Origin: CAZMGY01 sp964565945 [NCBI: uncultured bacterium]
Lineage (GTDB): Bacteria; GCA-001730085
Reading direction: 5' to 3'
DNA length: 64,000 nucleotides
NCBI GenBank assembly: GCA_964565945.1
Contig: CAZMGY010000019.1
Coordinates: 62,001 to 126,000, forward strand
The notes under the pieces were generated by a model, which had not been told where the DNA came from, did not search any database, and saw only the letters and a program-made list of their open reading frames with translations. Both the position numbers and the translations under genes were made by a program. How positions within the stretch are numbered: position 1 is the stretch's first letter; each line of letters begins with the position of its first letter. Positions 34,953 through 42,672 of the stretch are shown here, in pieces.

Positions 34953-35201
34953 TTGTGTACATATCGTCTACACGTCGTACTGTGGTTTGATCACGGTATC
35001 TACGCCCCCATTATAACCGTGGCATGGATCCCCATCATTAAGGGGAGGGTGACTGTGGCAAAAAAAGCATTATTGATGAGGATGTCCAAGTGTATGGGGT
35101 GACGATCATGTACTTGCAAGGTTGACGTTGATTTGAGTTGAATTCAAAGGCTGTTGTTGATACAATTATAGTCTGTTTAGTTATTAATGTAGAGGTGTTT
35201 T
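34953..35201. other. Intergenic region before nadA
   Basis: About 250 bases with no supported gene. It contains a CACGGT/ACCGTG arm pair (around 34994-35023) and a CCCC/GGGG pair (around 35031-35046), neither followed by a U-run, and a promoter at 35138-35166. I see no riboswitch I can name. Confidence 0.5.
35138..35166 (+). promoter_or_regulatory. Candidate nadA promoter
   Basis: TTGAAT at 35138-35143, 17-base spacer, TACAAT at 35161-35166. The start would fall near 35173, giving a leader of about 30 bases with AGAGGTG before the GTG at 35202. Confidence 0.5.
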
Positions 35202-36218
35202 GTGTTAACCGCCCAAGATTTGCATGAGCGTTTAAAGACCGTCAAGCTCGGAGTAGCCATCTGTTCTTACACAATGGAGAAGTGTGAACAATTAGCCCCT
35301 TTGATTAATGAAATCAATGCTCTTAAACAAGAAAAAAATGCTGTTATTCTTACCCATTCCTATGTGAGTCCCGAGATTCTCTATGGTGTTGGCGATTTTG
35401 TAGGTGATTCTTATAAGTTGAGCAAAGATGCCTTAGCGACCGATGCTGATGTGATTGTGTTTACGGCTGTACGTTTTATGGCTGAGACGGCTAAAATTCT
35501 TAATCCCCAAAAAGAAGTTTTGATTCCGAGTCAAAATAACGGTTGCACATTGGCTGATTCAATCACAGGCGAAGAGGTTCGTCGTTTGCGCCAGGAATTT
35601 CCTGATTACTCTTTTGTTTGCTATATCAATACGACAGCAGATGTCAAGGCGGAGTGTGATGTATGCGTGACTTCGGGCAATGTTTATGATGTTGTTGAGG
35701 CTATTGACAACGATAAAATTTATTTTTTGCCCGATAAGCTTATGGGCAAAAATTTGCAAAATGAAATGAAAGAGCGTGGTGTGGCTAAAGATATTCAAAT
35801 TTATCATGGCACTTGTTATGTTCACGAAGAGTATGATCCCGAAATGATTGAATATATTCGTATGGAGTTTCCTAGCGCTAAAGTGGTTAGTCATCTCGAG
35901 TGCTCTCCTCAGGTTTTAGGGAATTCTGATTTTATTGGAAGCACAGCTCAGATTATGAATTATATGAAAAGTGAGAAATCCTCAGAATACCTTATGCTGA
36001 CAGAATGTGGTTTGAGTGCTCGTTTGCAAGTGGAGATGCCAGAGAAAAAATTTGTTGGATCGTGCAGCATGTGTCGTTATATGAAGTCGAATACCTTGGA
36101 AGGGATTTTAAAAATTCTTAAAAATCCCAGTGAAGAAGATAAAATAGAACTTGATGAAGATGTGCGACGTCGTGCTCAAACCTGCATTGATGCCATGTTT
36201 GCGTATACGTCGAAGTAG
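35202..36218 (+). CDS. nadA: Quinolinate synthase
   Basis: Iron-sulfur enzyme condensing iminoaspartate with DHAP to quinolinate in NAD synthesis. The 338-residue protein begins at GTG 35202. The three-fold pseudo-repeat is recognisable from NAVILTHSYVSPEILYGVGDFVGDSYKLS; probable [4Fe-4S] ligands are Cys115 (NNGCTLADS), Cys205 (GTCYVHEE) and Cys288 or 291 (CSMCRYMK), spaced as in characterised NadA. HLECSPQVLGNSDFIGST is the substrate loop. No nadB or nadC is adjacent. It is followed by fba after 22 bases. Confidence 0.95.
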   Translation: MLTAQDLHERLKTVKLGVAICSYTMEKCEQLAPLINEINALKQEKNAVILTHSYVSPEILYGVGDFVGDSYKLSKDALATDADVIVFTAVRFMAETAKILNPQKEVLIPSQNNGCTLADSITGEEVRRLRQEFPDYSFVCYINTTADVKAECDVCVTSGNVYDVVEAIDNDKIYFLPDKLMGKNLQNEMKERGVAKDIQIYHGTCYVHEEYDPEMIEYIRMEFPSAKVVSHLECSPQVLGNSDFIGSTAQIMNYMKSEKSSEYLMLTECGLSARLQVEMPEKKFVGSCSMCRYMKSNTLEGILKILKNPSEEDKIELDEDVRRRAQTCIDAMFAYTSK

Positions 36219-36240
36219 TGCTAAATAAGGAGGAAAACTT

Positions 36241-37272
36241 ATGCCTGTAGCTGATTATCAAACCTATTGCAAAATGTTAGACAATGCGCAAAAAAATAAT
36301 TTTGCTTACTCTGCGATCAATGTAACATCTTTGGCCACGGTCAATGCATGTTTGCAAGCATTGGCCGAAAAAAAGTCGGATGGAATTATTCAAGTGTCAA
36401 CTGGTGGGGGGCAATTCGCATCAGGTTTAGGTACTAAAGATGCTGTTTTGGGTGCACTTGTTTTGGCTGAAGCGGTTCACCGTTTGGCTGAGCGTTACAA
36501 TATTTATGTAGCTTTGCACACCGATCATTGTCATCCCGAAAAAGTAGATAACTTTTTGATTCCACTGATTGAAGAAACCGAAAAACGTCGTGCTGCTGGT
36601 CAACCTAACTTGTTCCAAAGCCATATGTTTGATGGTAGTGTGTTGCCTCTCAAAGAAAACATGGCTCAATCAGTAGCTCTTTTGGAGCGTTGTGCCAAAA
36701 GCCAAATCATTCTTGAAGTCGAAGCTGGAGTTGTTGGTGGTGAAGAAGATGGTGTGGACAATGAAAATCTCGACAAATCAAAACTTTACACAACTCCTGA
36801 GGATATGGTGGAAGTGCATCGTCGCTTGAACTCTGTGGAAGGTGGACGTTTTATGTTTGCAGCCACATTTGGAAATGTTCACGGTGTTTATAAGCCAGGG
36901 AATGTTCAATTAACACCGATCATTCTTCGTGATGGTCAAGAAGCTGTTGTGAAAGAATTTGGTGAAAAGGCCTATTTTGATCTTGTGTTCCATGGTGGTT
37001 CTGGGTCAAGTAAGGAAGAGATCAAAGAAACTTTGGGCTATGGTGTAATTAAAATGAATGTTGATACCGATACTCAATATGCGTTCACACGTCCTATTGC
37101 AGAGCATATGTTCAAAAATTACGATGGCGTTCTTAAAGTGGAAGGCGACGTAGGTAACAAAAAATTTTACGATCCACGCAGCTACTTGAAAGCGGCGGAG
37201 GTGGCTATGACAAATCGTATTAAAGAGTCAATTGATGACTTGAACGGAGCGAATACTACGATTTATGGTTAA
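36241..37272 (+). CDS. fba: Fructose-bisphosphate aldolase, class II
   Basis: Zinc-dependent aldolase of glycolysis/gluconeogenesis. The 343-residue protein has FAYSAINVTSLATVNA, the metal block HTDHCHPEK, EVEAGVVGGEEDGV, ATFGNVHGVYKPG and FHGGSGS, and NVDTDTQYAFTRPI for phosphate binding; this is the class IIA type (as in E. coli FbaA and yeast). AAGGAGG stands nine bases before the ATG, among the strongest binding sites in the window, which fits a highly expressed enzyme. Confidence 0.96.
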   Translation: MPVADYQTYCKMLDNAQKNNFAYSAINVTSLATVNACLQALAEKKSDGIIQVSTGGGQFASGLGTKDAVLGALVLAEAVHRLAERYNIYVALHTDHCHPEKVDNFLIPLIEETEKRRAAGQPNLFQSHMFDGSVLPLKENMAQSVALLERCAKSQIILEVEAGVVGGEEDGVDNENLDKSKLYTTPEDMVEVHRRLNSVEGGRFMFAATFGNVHGVYKPGNVQLTPIILRDGQEAVVKEFGEKAYFDLVFHGGSGSSKEEIKETLGYGVIKMNVDTDTQYAFTRPIAEHMFKNYDGVLKVEGDVGNKKFYDPRSYLKAAEVAMTNRIKESIDDLNGANTTIYG

Positions 37273-37435
37273 TGCTTAAAGGTATGTCATTGGAAGGGGG
37301 CAGTATTTGTCATCCTGCAGTTTGACCGTGGGATCTAAAGCTACGGTTTGGTGTAGTGGATCTATTGATGATGTTTTTGAGAGTGTTGAACAAAAGGTGC
37401 CTTTTGTAGGGGAGCTTTTGTGTTGGTAGAGAAAA
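37273..37435. other. Spacer between fba and queG with an open but startless frame
   Basis: From 37280 to 37429 one frame is open for 49 codons (including KATVWCSGSIDDVFESVEQ) but has no ATG or binding site and I recognise no family. It may be a decayed short gene or chance. No preQ1 riboswitch motif is evident. Confidence 0.3.
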
Positions 37436-38362
37436 ATGCTGGAACAAAACATTAAAACGTATGCGTGTGAAACCTTAGGTTTCGATGATTGTCGGGTCAC
37501 CACGCCTTTTTTGAGTGATCATGTCAAAGACACCTATGTCCGTTGGTTGGCCGCTGGTTATGCTGGAGACATGGGCTATCTCGAAAGACATTGGCCCCTT
37601 AAGGAAGATCCTAACCAACTTTTGGAGGGTGTTCAATCGGCGATCATGCTGTCTAAAAGCTATAAAAATACGTACGACAAAGAATTGCCCCAAAAGCACA
37701 AGATTGCTCGTTATGCGGTAGGGCAAGATTATCACTTGGTGATGACCAAAAAACTTAAAGATCTAGAGGCCTATATTCAAAAGTTCCAACCCGAGTGTAA
37801 GATGTTTATAGGGGTGGATAGCCGACCGATTGCTGAACGTAGTCTAGCTATTAAAGCTGGAATAGGTTTTTTGGGCAAAAACGCGATGGTGATTACTCCA
37901 GGGCGAGGGTCGTATTTTTTCATTGGGGGCATTTTAACCACGATTCCTTTACAGGAGGATATCTCCCTTAAGGTTGATTGCGGATCGTGCCGTTTATGCA
38001 TCGATGCTTGTCCAACGCAGGCCTTGAATGAAGATTATACCATGAAAGCCACAGAATGTATTAGCTATATGACCATCGAACAAAAAGAGGCACTGAGCGA
38101 TCAACAAAAAGAACTTGTGGGAGATTGGCTTTATGGCTGTGATATTTGTCAGGAAGTTTGTCCTTACAATCATGGCAAAGCCCCGTTAACCGATTGGAAA
38201 GAGTTTCACCCAGATCAAGGTTTGGGTTTTGATTTTTTTGACCAATATGAACCCTCTAAAGAGGAGCTTCCTCGAATTTCAAAAAAAATGCCAGCCTATC
38301 GTTCGCGTCGTCAGGTGTACGAAAACTGGAAAAATAAAAAAAATGGAACGAGATTACCTTAA
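37436..38362 (+). CDS. queG: Epoxyqueuosine reductase
   Basis: Cobalamin- and iron-sulfur-dependent enzyme that reduces epoxyqueuosine in tRNA to queuosine. The 308-residue protein has the family start (ETLGFDDCRVTTP, AGYAGDMGYLERH), SRPIAERSLAIKAGIGFLGKN in the cobalamin-binding domain, and two [4Fe-4S] motifs, CGSCRLCIDACPTQAL and CDICQEVCPYN. It lacks the C-terminal HEAT repeats of longer QueG forms, which is common. The start at ATG 37436 has only a weak GTAGAGA upstream. Together with queD it indicates queuosine modification in this organism. Confidence 0.95.
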   Translation: MLEQNIKTYACETLGFDDCRVTTPFLSDHVKDTYVRWLAAGYAGDMGYLERHWPLKEDPNQLLEGVQSAIMLSKSYKNTYDKELPQKHKIARYAVGQDYHLVMTKKLKDLEAYIQKFQPECKMFIGVDSRPIAERSLAIKAGIGFLGKNAMVITPGRGSYFFIGGILTTIPLQEDISLKVDCGSCRLCIDACPTQALNEDYTMKATECISYMTIEQKEALSDQQKELVGDWLYGCDICQEVCPYNHGKAPLTDWKEFHPDQGLGFDFFDQYEPSKEELPRISKKMPAYRSRRQVYENWKNKKNGTRLP

Positions 38363-38371
38363 ACTATCCAC

Positions 38372-38393
38372 GGCCTTGTCACGAGGTTTTTTT
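38372..38393 (+). terminator. Probable rho-independent terminator after queG
   Basis: CCTTG-TCA-CGAGG (38374-38386) followed by seven T. Two further G-U pairs can extend the stem outward. It is short but well placed ten bases after the queG stop. Confidence 0.5.
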
Positions 38394-38405
38394 CAATTAT
38401 CTTTA

Positions 38406-38445
38406 TCAGTACTGGGGTATGGAAACCTTATCAACCCCGCACTGA
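38406..38445. other. Nested inverted repeats (possible structured RNA or cruciform)
   Basis: Outer arms TCAGT/ACTGA (38406-38410, 38441-38445) and inner arms GGGGT/ACCCC (38414-38418, 38434-38438), with GG-AAA-CC in the middle. No known RNA family is recognised. Confidence 0.3.
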
Positions 38446-38537
38446 AGCACAGCAAGACACTTTGAGTTATATTGTTTTAGATTACGAAGTCAAATTACTT
38501 GAAATGTGATAGTGTAATTTGTTTTTATTTAATTTTA

Positions 38538-38571
38538 TTATATATAGCATAGTATGCTATGCTATATATAA
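38538..38571. promoter_or_regulatory. Perfect 15-bp palindrome upstream of the OTU-like gene
   Basis: Arms TTATATATAGCATAG and CTATGCTATATATAA are exact reverse complements around a TATG spacer. It lies 34 bases before the ATG at 38606, about where a -10 region would be, so it may be an operator. There is no U-run. Part of the symmetry is AT-alternation, but the GCATAG core is specific. Confidence 0.5.
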
Positions 38572-38605
38572 AATCTTATTATTAATATGATTTAAAGGTT
38601 TGTTG

Positions 38606-40339
38606 ATGATGCGAAAAACTCTGATAACTGAGCTGATCGCTTTTATGTGTTTAAGTCAATGGAATACTACAGGAATTTTGCAGGCAGAGCCTCAAAACTT
38701 AGCACCTTCAGCTTTGTTTCAAGATGAGATGTCCACCCGTGATGTTGAGAGCATTTTGCAATCGAAACTTCCTATTGATCGGGTCTTGAATGTCGAAGAA
38801 GAAGAGAGAATGGAGGGCTTTAATGCTGAAAATGGTAATCGTTTTAATCAGTTTAAAAATTTAGACGAAGCCTTACCTCGAAGAAAATATCCTCAATTTT
38901 ATCGAGAGTTAGCCAAAACTCTTAAAAGGTATAAGATTAAATCTTCAGACATAATTCGTGTTGTCTATAAAAAAGGTTTGCGAGGTGCAGCCTTTATTGA
39001 TAGTCAGGTATTGATTTCGGAGAACGCGATTAACGCCTTCGAAAAAGCTCACAGCATCCATGGTTTCGAATCTGATATCGCCAAAGGAGCCATATTCTGG
39101 TTGGTGTATTTTCTGATTGCTCAGGCGCTAATATCTGAAGTCCATGCCGATGTTGGAGAAGGGCAATATTCCGAAATGGTTGAAAATGTGGCGGTGATGA
39201 CGGGTGCGCTTAATGGATATCGTTTGCTTAAGAATCGCACGAAAAAGACTTATATTGGAGCCTTTCTGAAGGTTTATGCCGAGGCTCTTTTAGGAAATCA
39301 TGGTGCCAATTCTTATGATTTATTGTTCAAAAAATTTAAAAAAACCCTTAAAAAGCGAAATCTGACCGATCAGGAAGTCCGTGCAGCGTTGCAGGAAAAT
39401 TATGATCTTCCAGCGAATGAACGTACAGTAGGGGAGCATTATTCTTCTGGCGTATTTGATGCACGCCAAAATCGAAGTTTTAAAAATTTACCAACCGATG
39501 GCACTTATAACAAGTGTTTGATTTATGCGGTTATTGGAGCAATGAAAAATGGCCGTGTGGGTCTTGATCCAAAAGAACGAAATGTTGTGATTGCTGAGAT
39601 GCAAAATTATCTAAGAGCTATGTATAAAAAATACAGAATAAATAACAATGAAAATATTTTTCCGGAATGTTTTTGGTTTATGATGAATGAGTTCTTAACA
39701 GAGAAGGGACAGAAAGAGTTGCCGAACAATTTAGGGTATTTACTTAAGCACGCGGGTTCTTCTTCTTCTGAAATTTTTTTTGAGATCTATGTAAGTAAAA
39801 TTCTTCCTCACCCCAGATACCGTTTTGATGCCTTAGGTGAACTTTGGGTGTTGGCATCCTTAATTCAGCGGGATATTCAGCTTCATTATTCTTATGGAAT
39901 CCTAGGGGAATCGATACCTATTCTCTATAACCGTAATCTTCCTGCTTTTCTTGTGTCTCAATCCTTTAAAAGGCTTATGGGTAACTTGCGAGTAGCACCT
40001 GATAACAAAGTCCATGTGGCCCATATAGGTGGAGGGGGGCACTTTGAGGCTTTAGAGTCGCAGGGTTTAATGCCTCAAAATATCAACGTTATTTTTGAAA
40101 AACACCGCCTTACGATAAAGTTCGATCCTAGTAATATTGATCAACTACGTCAGTGGATTCATTCCATGGTGACTGATGTTCCAGTAGAGTTTTATAGTGA
40201 TAATGAAATTCTTACGGATGATAAGTTGATAGAGAAGTTAACCCATAATGTGTCAGGTGATCTTCTCAGTATTACTGTTCGCAAAAATACAGGGGACTTT
40301 TTTTCTAACGAACTCTGGTGGATTAAACAGGCAACTTAG
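38606..40339 (+). CDS. Exported OTU-like cysteine protease, large hypothetical
   Basis: A 577-residue protein with a signal peptide (about 1-24, ending near LQAEP), then NLAPSALFQDE. The N-terminal 270 residues are unrecognised. From about 290 there is an OTU-type layout: TDGTYNKCLIYAVIGAM with Asp298 and candidate nucleophile Cys304 (classical OTU: DGNCLF), the ALGELWVLASLIQRDIQLHY block that matches the W..E[LI].ALA....I.[VI] region, SIPILYN, and GGGGHFEAL with His479 (classical HYxx). Three extra residues separate the Asp-Gly from the Cys. OTU enzymes usually cleave ubiquitin or similar modifiers; a bacterial exported one may act on host or prey proteins, or on its own surface proteins. 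ATG 38606 has AAAGG seven bases upstream; TTG 38600/38603 are less likely. Confidence 0.6.
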   Translation: MMRKTLITELIAFMCLSQWNTTGILQAEPQNLAPSALFQDEMSTRDVESILQSKLPIDRVLNVEEEERMEGFNAENGNRFNQFKNLDEALPRRKYPQFYRELAKTLKRYKIKSSDIIRVVYKKGLRGAAFIDSQVLISENAINAFEKAHSIHGFESDIAKGAIFWLVYFLIAQALISEVHADVGEGQYSEMVENVAVMTGALNGYRLLKNRTKKTYIGAFLKVYAEALLGNHGANSYDLLFKKFKKTLKKRNLTDQEVRAALQENYDLPANERTVGEHYSSGVFDARQNRSFKNLPTDGTYNKCLIYAVIGAMKNGRVGLDPKERNVVIAEMQNYLRAMYKKYRINNNENIFPECFWFMMNEFLTEKGQKELPNNLGYLLKHAGSSSSEIFFEIYVSKILPHPRYRFDALGELWVLASLIQRDIQLHYSYGILGESIPILYNRNLPAFLVSQSFKRLMGNLRVAPDNKVHVAHIGGGGHFEALESQGLMPQNINVIFEKHRLTIKFDPSNIDQLRQWIHSMVTDVPVEFYSDNEILTDDKLIEKLTHNVSGDLLSITVRKNTGDFFSNELWWIKQAT

Positions 40340-40462
40340 CATTGCCCCTTACGTTCTAGATTGTCAAAATTATACTGCAGTTAGTTTGAGCTAGCCAAAA
40401 ACATGGGGCATTGCGTTCTTAGTGGCTTTGTGGTGTTTAACAAAAGAATAAAGAAATAAAAA

Positions 40463-40491
40463 TTGATTTTTTTGTGAGAATCATATAGGAT
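40463..40491 (+). promoter_or_regulatory. Weak candidate promoter before the desaturase
   Basis: TTGATT at 40463-40468, 17-base spacer, TAGGAT at 40486-40491. Each hexamer matches four of six consensus bases; offered only because the spacing is right. Confidence 0.3.
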
Positions 40492-40533
40492 GAGTTGGGT
40501 GTATTATGTATGTGGAAAGGTGGTAAGTTTGCT

Positions 40534-41436
40534 ATGAATGCTCAAGTAGTGTCTGATGTGCTGGTGGCATCTGAATCTAAACGATCTTTAGGTCATCCTG
40601 TTCGCAAGAATGATTGGCGTACTATTCCTGTTTTTGTGGGGATTACATTGGGGTCTTTGATTGGGGGGCCTATTTACATTTATCAAAATGGCTTTCCTGC
40701 TGAGGTGGCGTGGTTAGTTGCTTTTTTTATGGTGACGACAGGGCTTTCGATCACAGCTGGGTATCACCGCTTATTTTCCCACCGCACCTTTAAAGCGAAT
40801 GGTTTGGTGCGTTTTTTGTTCCTTTTTTTTGGTGCTGGAGCCATGGAAGAATCGGCGTATCGCTGGTCTTCGCAACATCGTGAACATCACGGCTTTGTTG
40901 ACACGGACAGAGACCCTTACAACATCAAAAAAGGGTTTTGGTATGCGCATTTGGGGTGGATGATTTTTTGGGACCATGTGATTTGTTATGACAATGTGAA
41001 AGATTTGCAAAAACAAAGAATGGTGATGCATCAACATAATAACTACTTGCTTTGGACGGTAACGTCTGGTGTTGTTTTGCCTTTGCTAATGGGAGCTTTG
41101 ATGGGTCATGTGGTGGGAGCCTTTATTTTTGCTGTTTGCTTTCGCTTGTTTATAGTTTACAACGCAACTTTTTTTATCAATTCGATATGTCATATGTTTG
41201 GCAAATCGACTTATGATAAAAACGCAACAGCCAAGGATAATTGGTTGATTGCTTTTTTTACCTATGGAGAAGGCTATCATAGCTTTCATCATAGGTTTCC
41301 TCGCGACTATCGTAATGGTGTGCGTTTCTTCGATTGGGATCCGAGCAAATGGCTGATTCGCGGTTTGGCGATGATTGGCATGGCTTGGGACTTGCAAAAA
41401 GTGACCGATGAGGTCATTGAAAAAGCCAAAGTCTGA
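40534..41436 (+). CDS. Acyl-CoA/acyl-lipid desaturase (delta-9 type)
   Basis: Membrane di-iron desaturase that puts a cis double bond into fatty acyl chains. The 300-residue protein has the three histidine boxes HRLFSH, HREHHGF and EGYHSFHH, four to five membrane segments, and NSICHMFG, as in stearoyl-CoA-type desaturases of bacteria and eukaryotes. Oxygen is required for the reaction, so the organism should meet oxygen at least sometimes, which agrees with the superoxide dismutase at 47.4 kb. ATG 40534 is preferred (AAGGTGG ten bases upstream); ATG 40510 in frame would add eight residues. Confidence 0.92.
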   Translation: MNAQVVSDVLVASESKRSLGHPVRKNDWRTIPVFVGITLGSLIGGPIYIYQNGFPAEVAWLVAFFMVTTGLSITAGYHRLFSHRTFKANGLVRFLFLFFGAGAMEESAYRWSSQHREHHGFVDTDRDPYNIKKGFWYAHLGWMIFWDHVICYDNVKDLQKQRMVMHQHNNYLLWTVTSGVVLPLLMGALMGHVVGAFIFAVCFRLFIVYNATFFINSICHMFGKSTYDKNATAKDNWLIAFFTYGEGYHSFHHRFPRDYRNGVRFFDWDPSKWLIRGLAMIGMAWDLQKVTDEVIEKAKV

Positions 41437-41450
41437 GGGTGATAATCGCC

Positions 41451-41466
41451 GTTATTGTGCAATAAC
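41451..41466. terminator. Short palindrome between convergent genes
   Basis: GTTATTG-TG-CAATAAC is a perfect 7-bp stem located between the desaturase stop and the opposing gene end. There is no U-run on either side, so a terminator role is uncertain. Confidence 0.3.
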
Positions 41467-41564
41467 TTTGGTGAATTTTCGAGTACATTAATCTTACTCA
41501 GCTAATGGTCTGCCGTTCCTAACTGTTGGGGTTTGGTTATGATGTTGAACACTGCTTGAAATCG

Positions 41565-42611
41565 TTAATCGTCGTCTCGGGTCACTAAGAATTCTCCCCA
41601 AATAGGGCGGTGATCCGAAACTGCTTTTCTAGCCGTGTAGAGATCGTTCTTATAAATGTGTTTGTCGAACTCAAAAATACTTGATTTTCCAGTGTATTCG
41701 GTCAAATGATCTTGATCGAAGAAGAAGTTGTCATAAAGGCTTTTGTCGCCTATGGTGGTTTTGCCGTTGTGAATCAGTGCACACATTCCGTTGCTACAGG
41801 CTAGCAGAGCTTGAAACCCTTCATCGCGCGGGCCAAAGTTGAAATCACCTAAAATGATAATGTCTTGTTCATGACTATCTTGTTGTTGGAGTGTAGTGTA
41901 AACTTCGGCCAGCTGTTTGATTTCGGGGCGACGATGTTTCTTGGAGTTACCAAAAAGCACGTGGATTGTGGCTAGGGTAAAGTCAAACTGACCAGCTTTG
42001 AAAGTGGCGTAATAGGGTTCGCGAATAAAGTGATTCTGAGGGTCAGGGTAAATCTGACCTTTTTGTTTAATTTCGATGATGCCAGCTTTGTAGATAAAGG
42101 CATAACGTTCTTTGACGCTTTTTCCGACAGGTCGAGAAATCATATAGTCATAGTCGAGGCCTTTATCTCTCAGAATAGCCAAAGTCCGTTGAATCACGGT
42201 TTCATCGCGCACTTCTTGCACCGCAATCAGGTCATACCGTTCCAAAATGGCGGCAATTTGTTGGAGCTCTTGGTCATCACGGCTTTTGTTGGAATAGATT
42301 CTAATGTTGAATGATGCGATGGTGATGGCTTTGCCCAGTTTGGCTTTAATGATGGGGTGCTTGGGGGTTGATGAGAATGGTTTGAAGTTTTGAAGAGAAT
42401 CGACGAGTTGTCGCGTTTGGTGCGTGATGGTGGGGCCAACAAGTTTGCGGATCCATGTTAGCGCCTTGTTGCGATGCTGACGATAAGGCTGGTAAACGTG
42501 TGGAGCGAGTGTATCGACGATGAGCAAAATAACGGTCAAAAGCAGTAATTTTTTCAAACGTTGTAAGTTAGGTGTAGTAGGTTTAGATTGTTTTTTCTTC
42601 TTTTGAGCCAT
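41565..42611 (-). CDS. Membrane-anchored endonuclease/exonuclease/phosphatase-family protein
   Basis: A 348-residue protein of the DNase I-like EEP superfamily. After a lysine-rich start there is one membrane segment (LLLLTVILLIVDTLA, about 20-36), so the catalytic domain should face the periplasm or outside. Catalytic blocks are present in order: SFNIRI (Asn), AVQEV (Glu), ERYAFIYK, TIHVLFG (His), GDFNFGP (Asp, Asn) and SDHRPIW (Asp-His). The layout is close to secreted deoxyribonuclease I-type enzymes, but phospholipase or phosphatase activity is possible. ATG 42611 has AAGGGAAA about 12 bases upstream, slightly far; the frame is open to 42653. It runs opposite to the desaturase and downstream of the polysaccharide genes. 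Confidence 0.85.
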   Translation of the reverse strand: MAQKKKKQSKPTTPNLQRLKKLLLLTVILLIVDTLAPHVYQPYRQHRNKALTWIRKLVGPTITHQTRQLVDSLQNFKPFSSTPKHPIIKAKLGKAITIASFNIRIYSNKSRDDQELQQIAAILERYDLIAVQEVRDETVIQRTLAILRDKGLDYDYMISRPVGKSVKERYAFIYKAGIIEIKQKGQIYPDPQNHFIREPYYATFKAGQFDFTLATIHVLFGNSKKHRRPEIKQLAEVYTTLQQQDSHEQDIIILGDFNFGPRDEGFQALLACSNGMCALIHNGKTTIGDKSLYDNFFFDQDHLTEYTGKSSIFEFDKHIYKNDLYTARKAVSDHRPIWGEFLVTRDDD

Positions 42612-42672
42612 AATTAAAAAATTTCCCTTCAAAGCATTACCATTGTATAGCAAAAACGAGATGCGGCTATGT

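Noticed and set aside
34990-35050. Terminator or riboswitch upstream of nadA
   Set aside because: The short arm pairs have no U-run and do not form a consistent larger fold that I can defend.
37273-37435. preQ1 riboswitch before queG
   Set aside because: No compact C-rich aptamer pseudoknot pattern and no adjacent A-rich tail could be found in the spacer.
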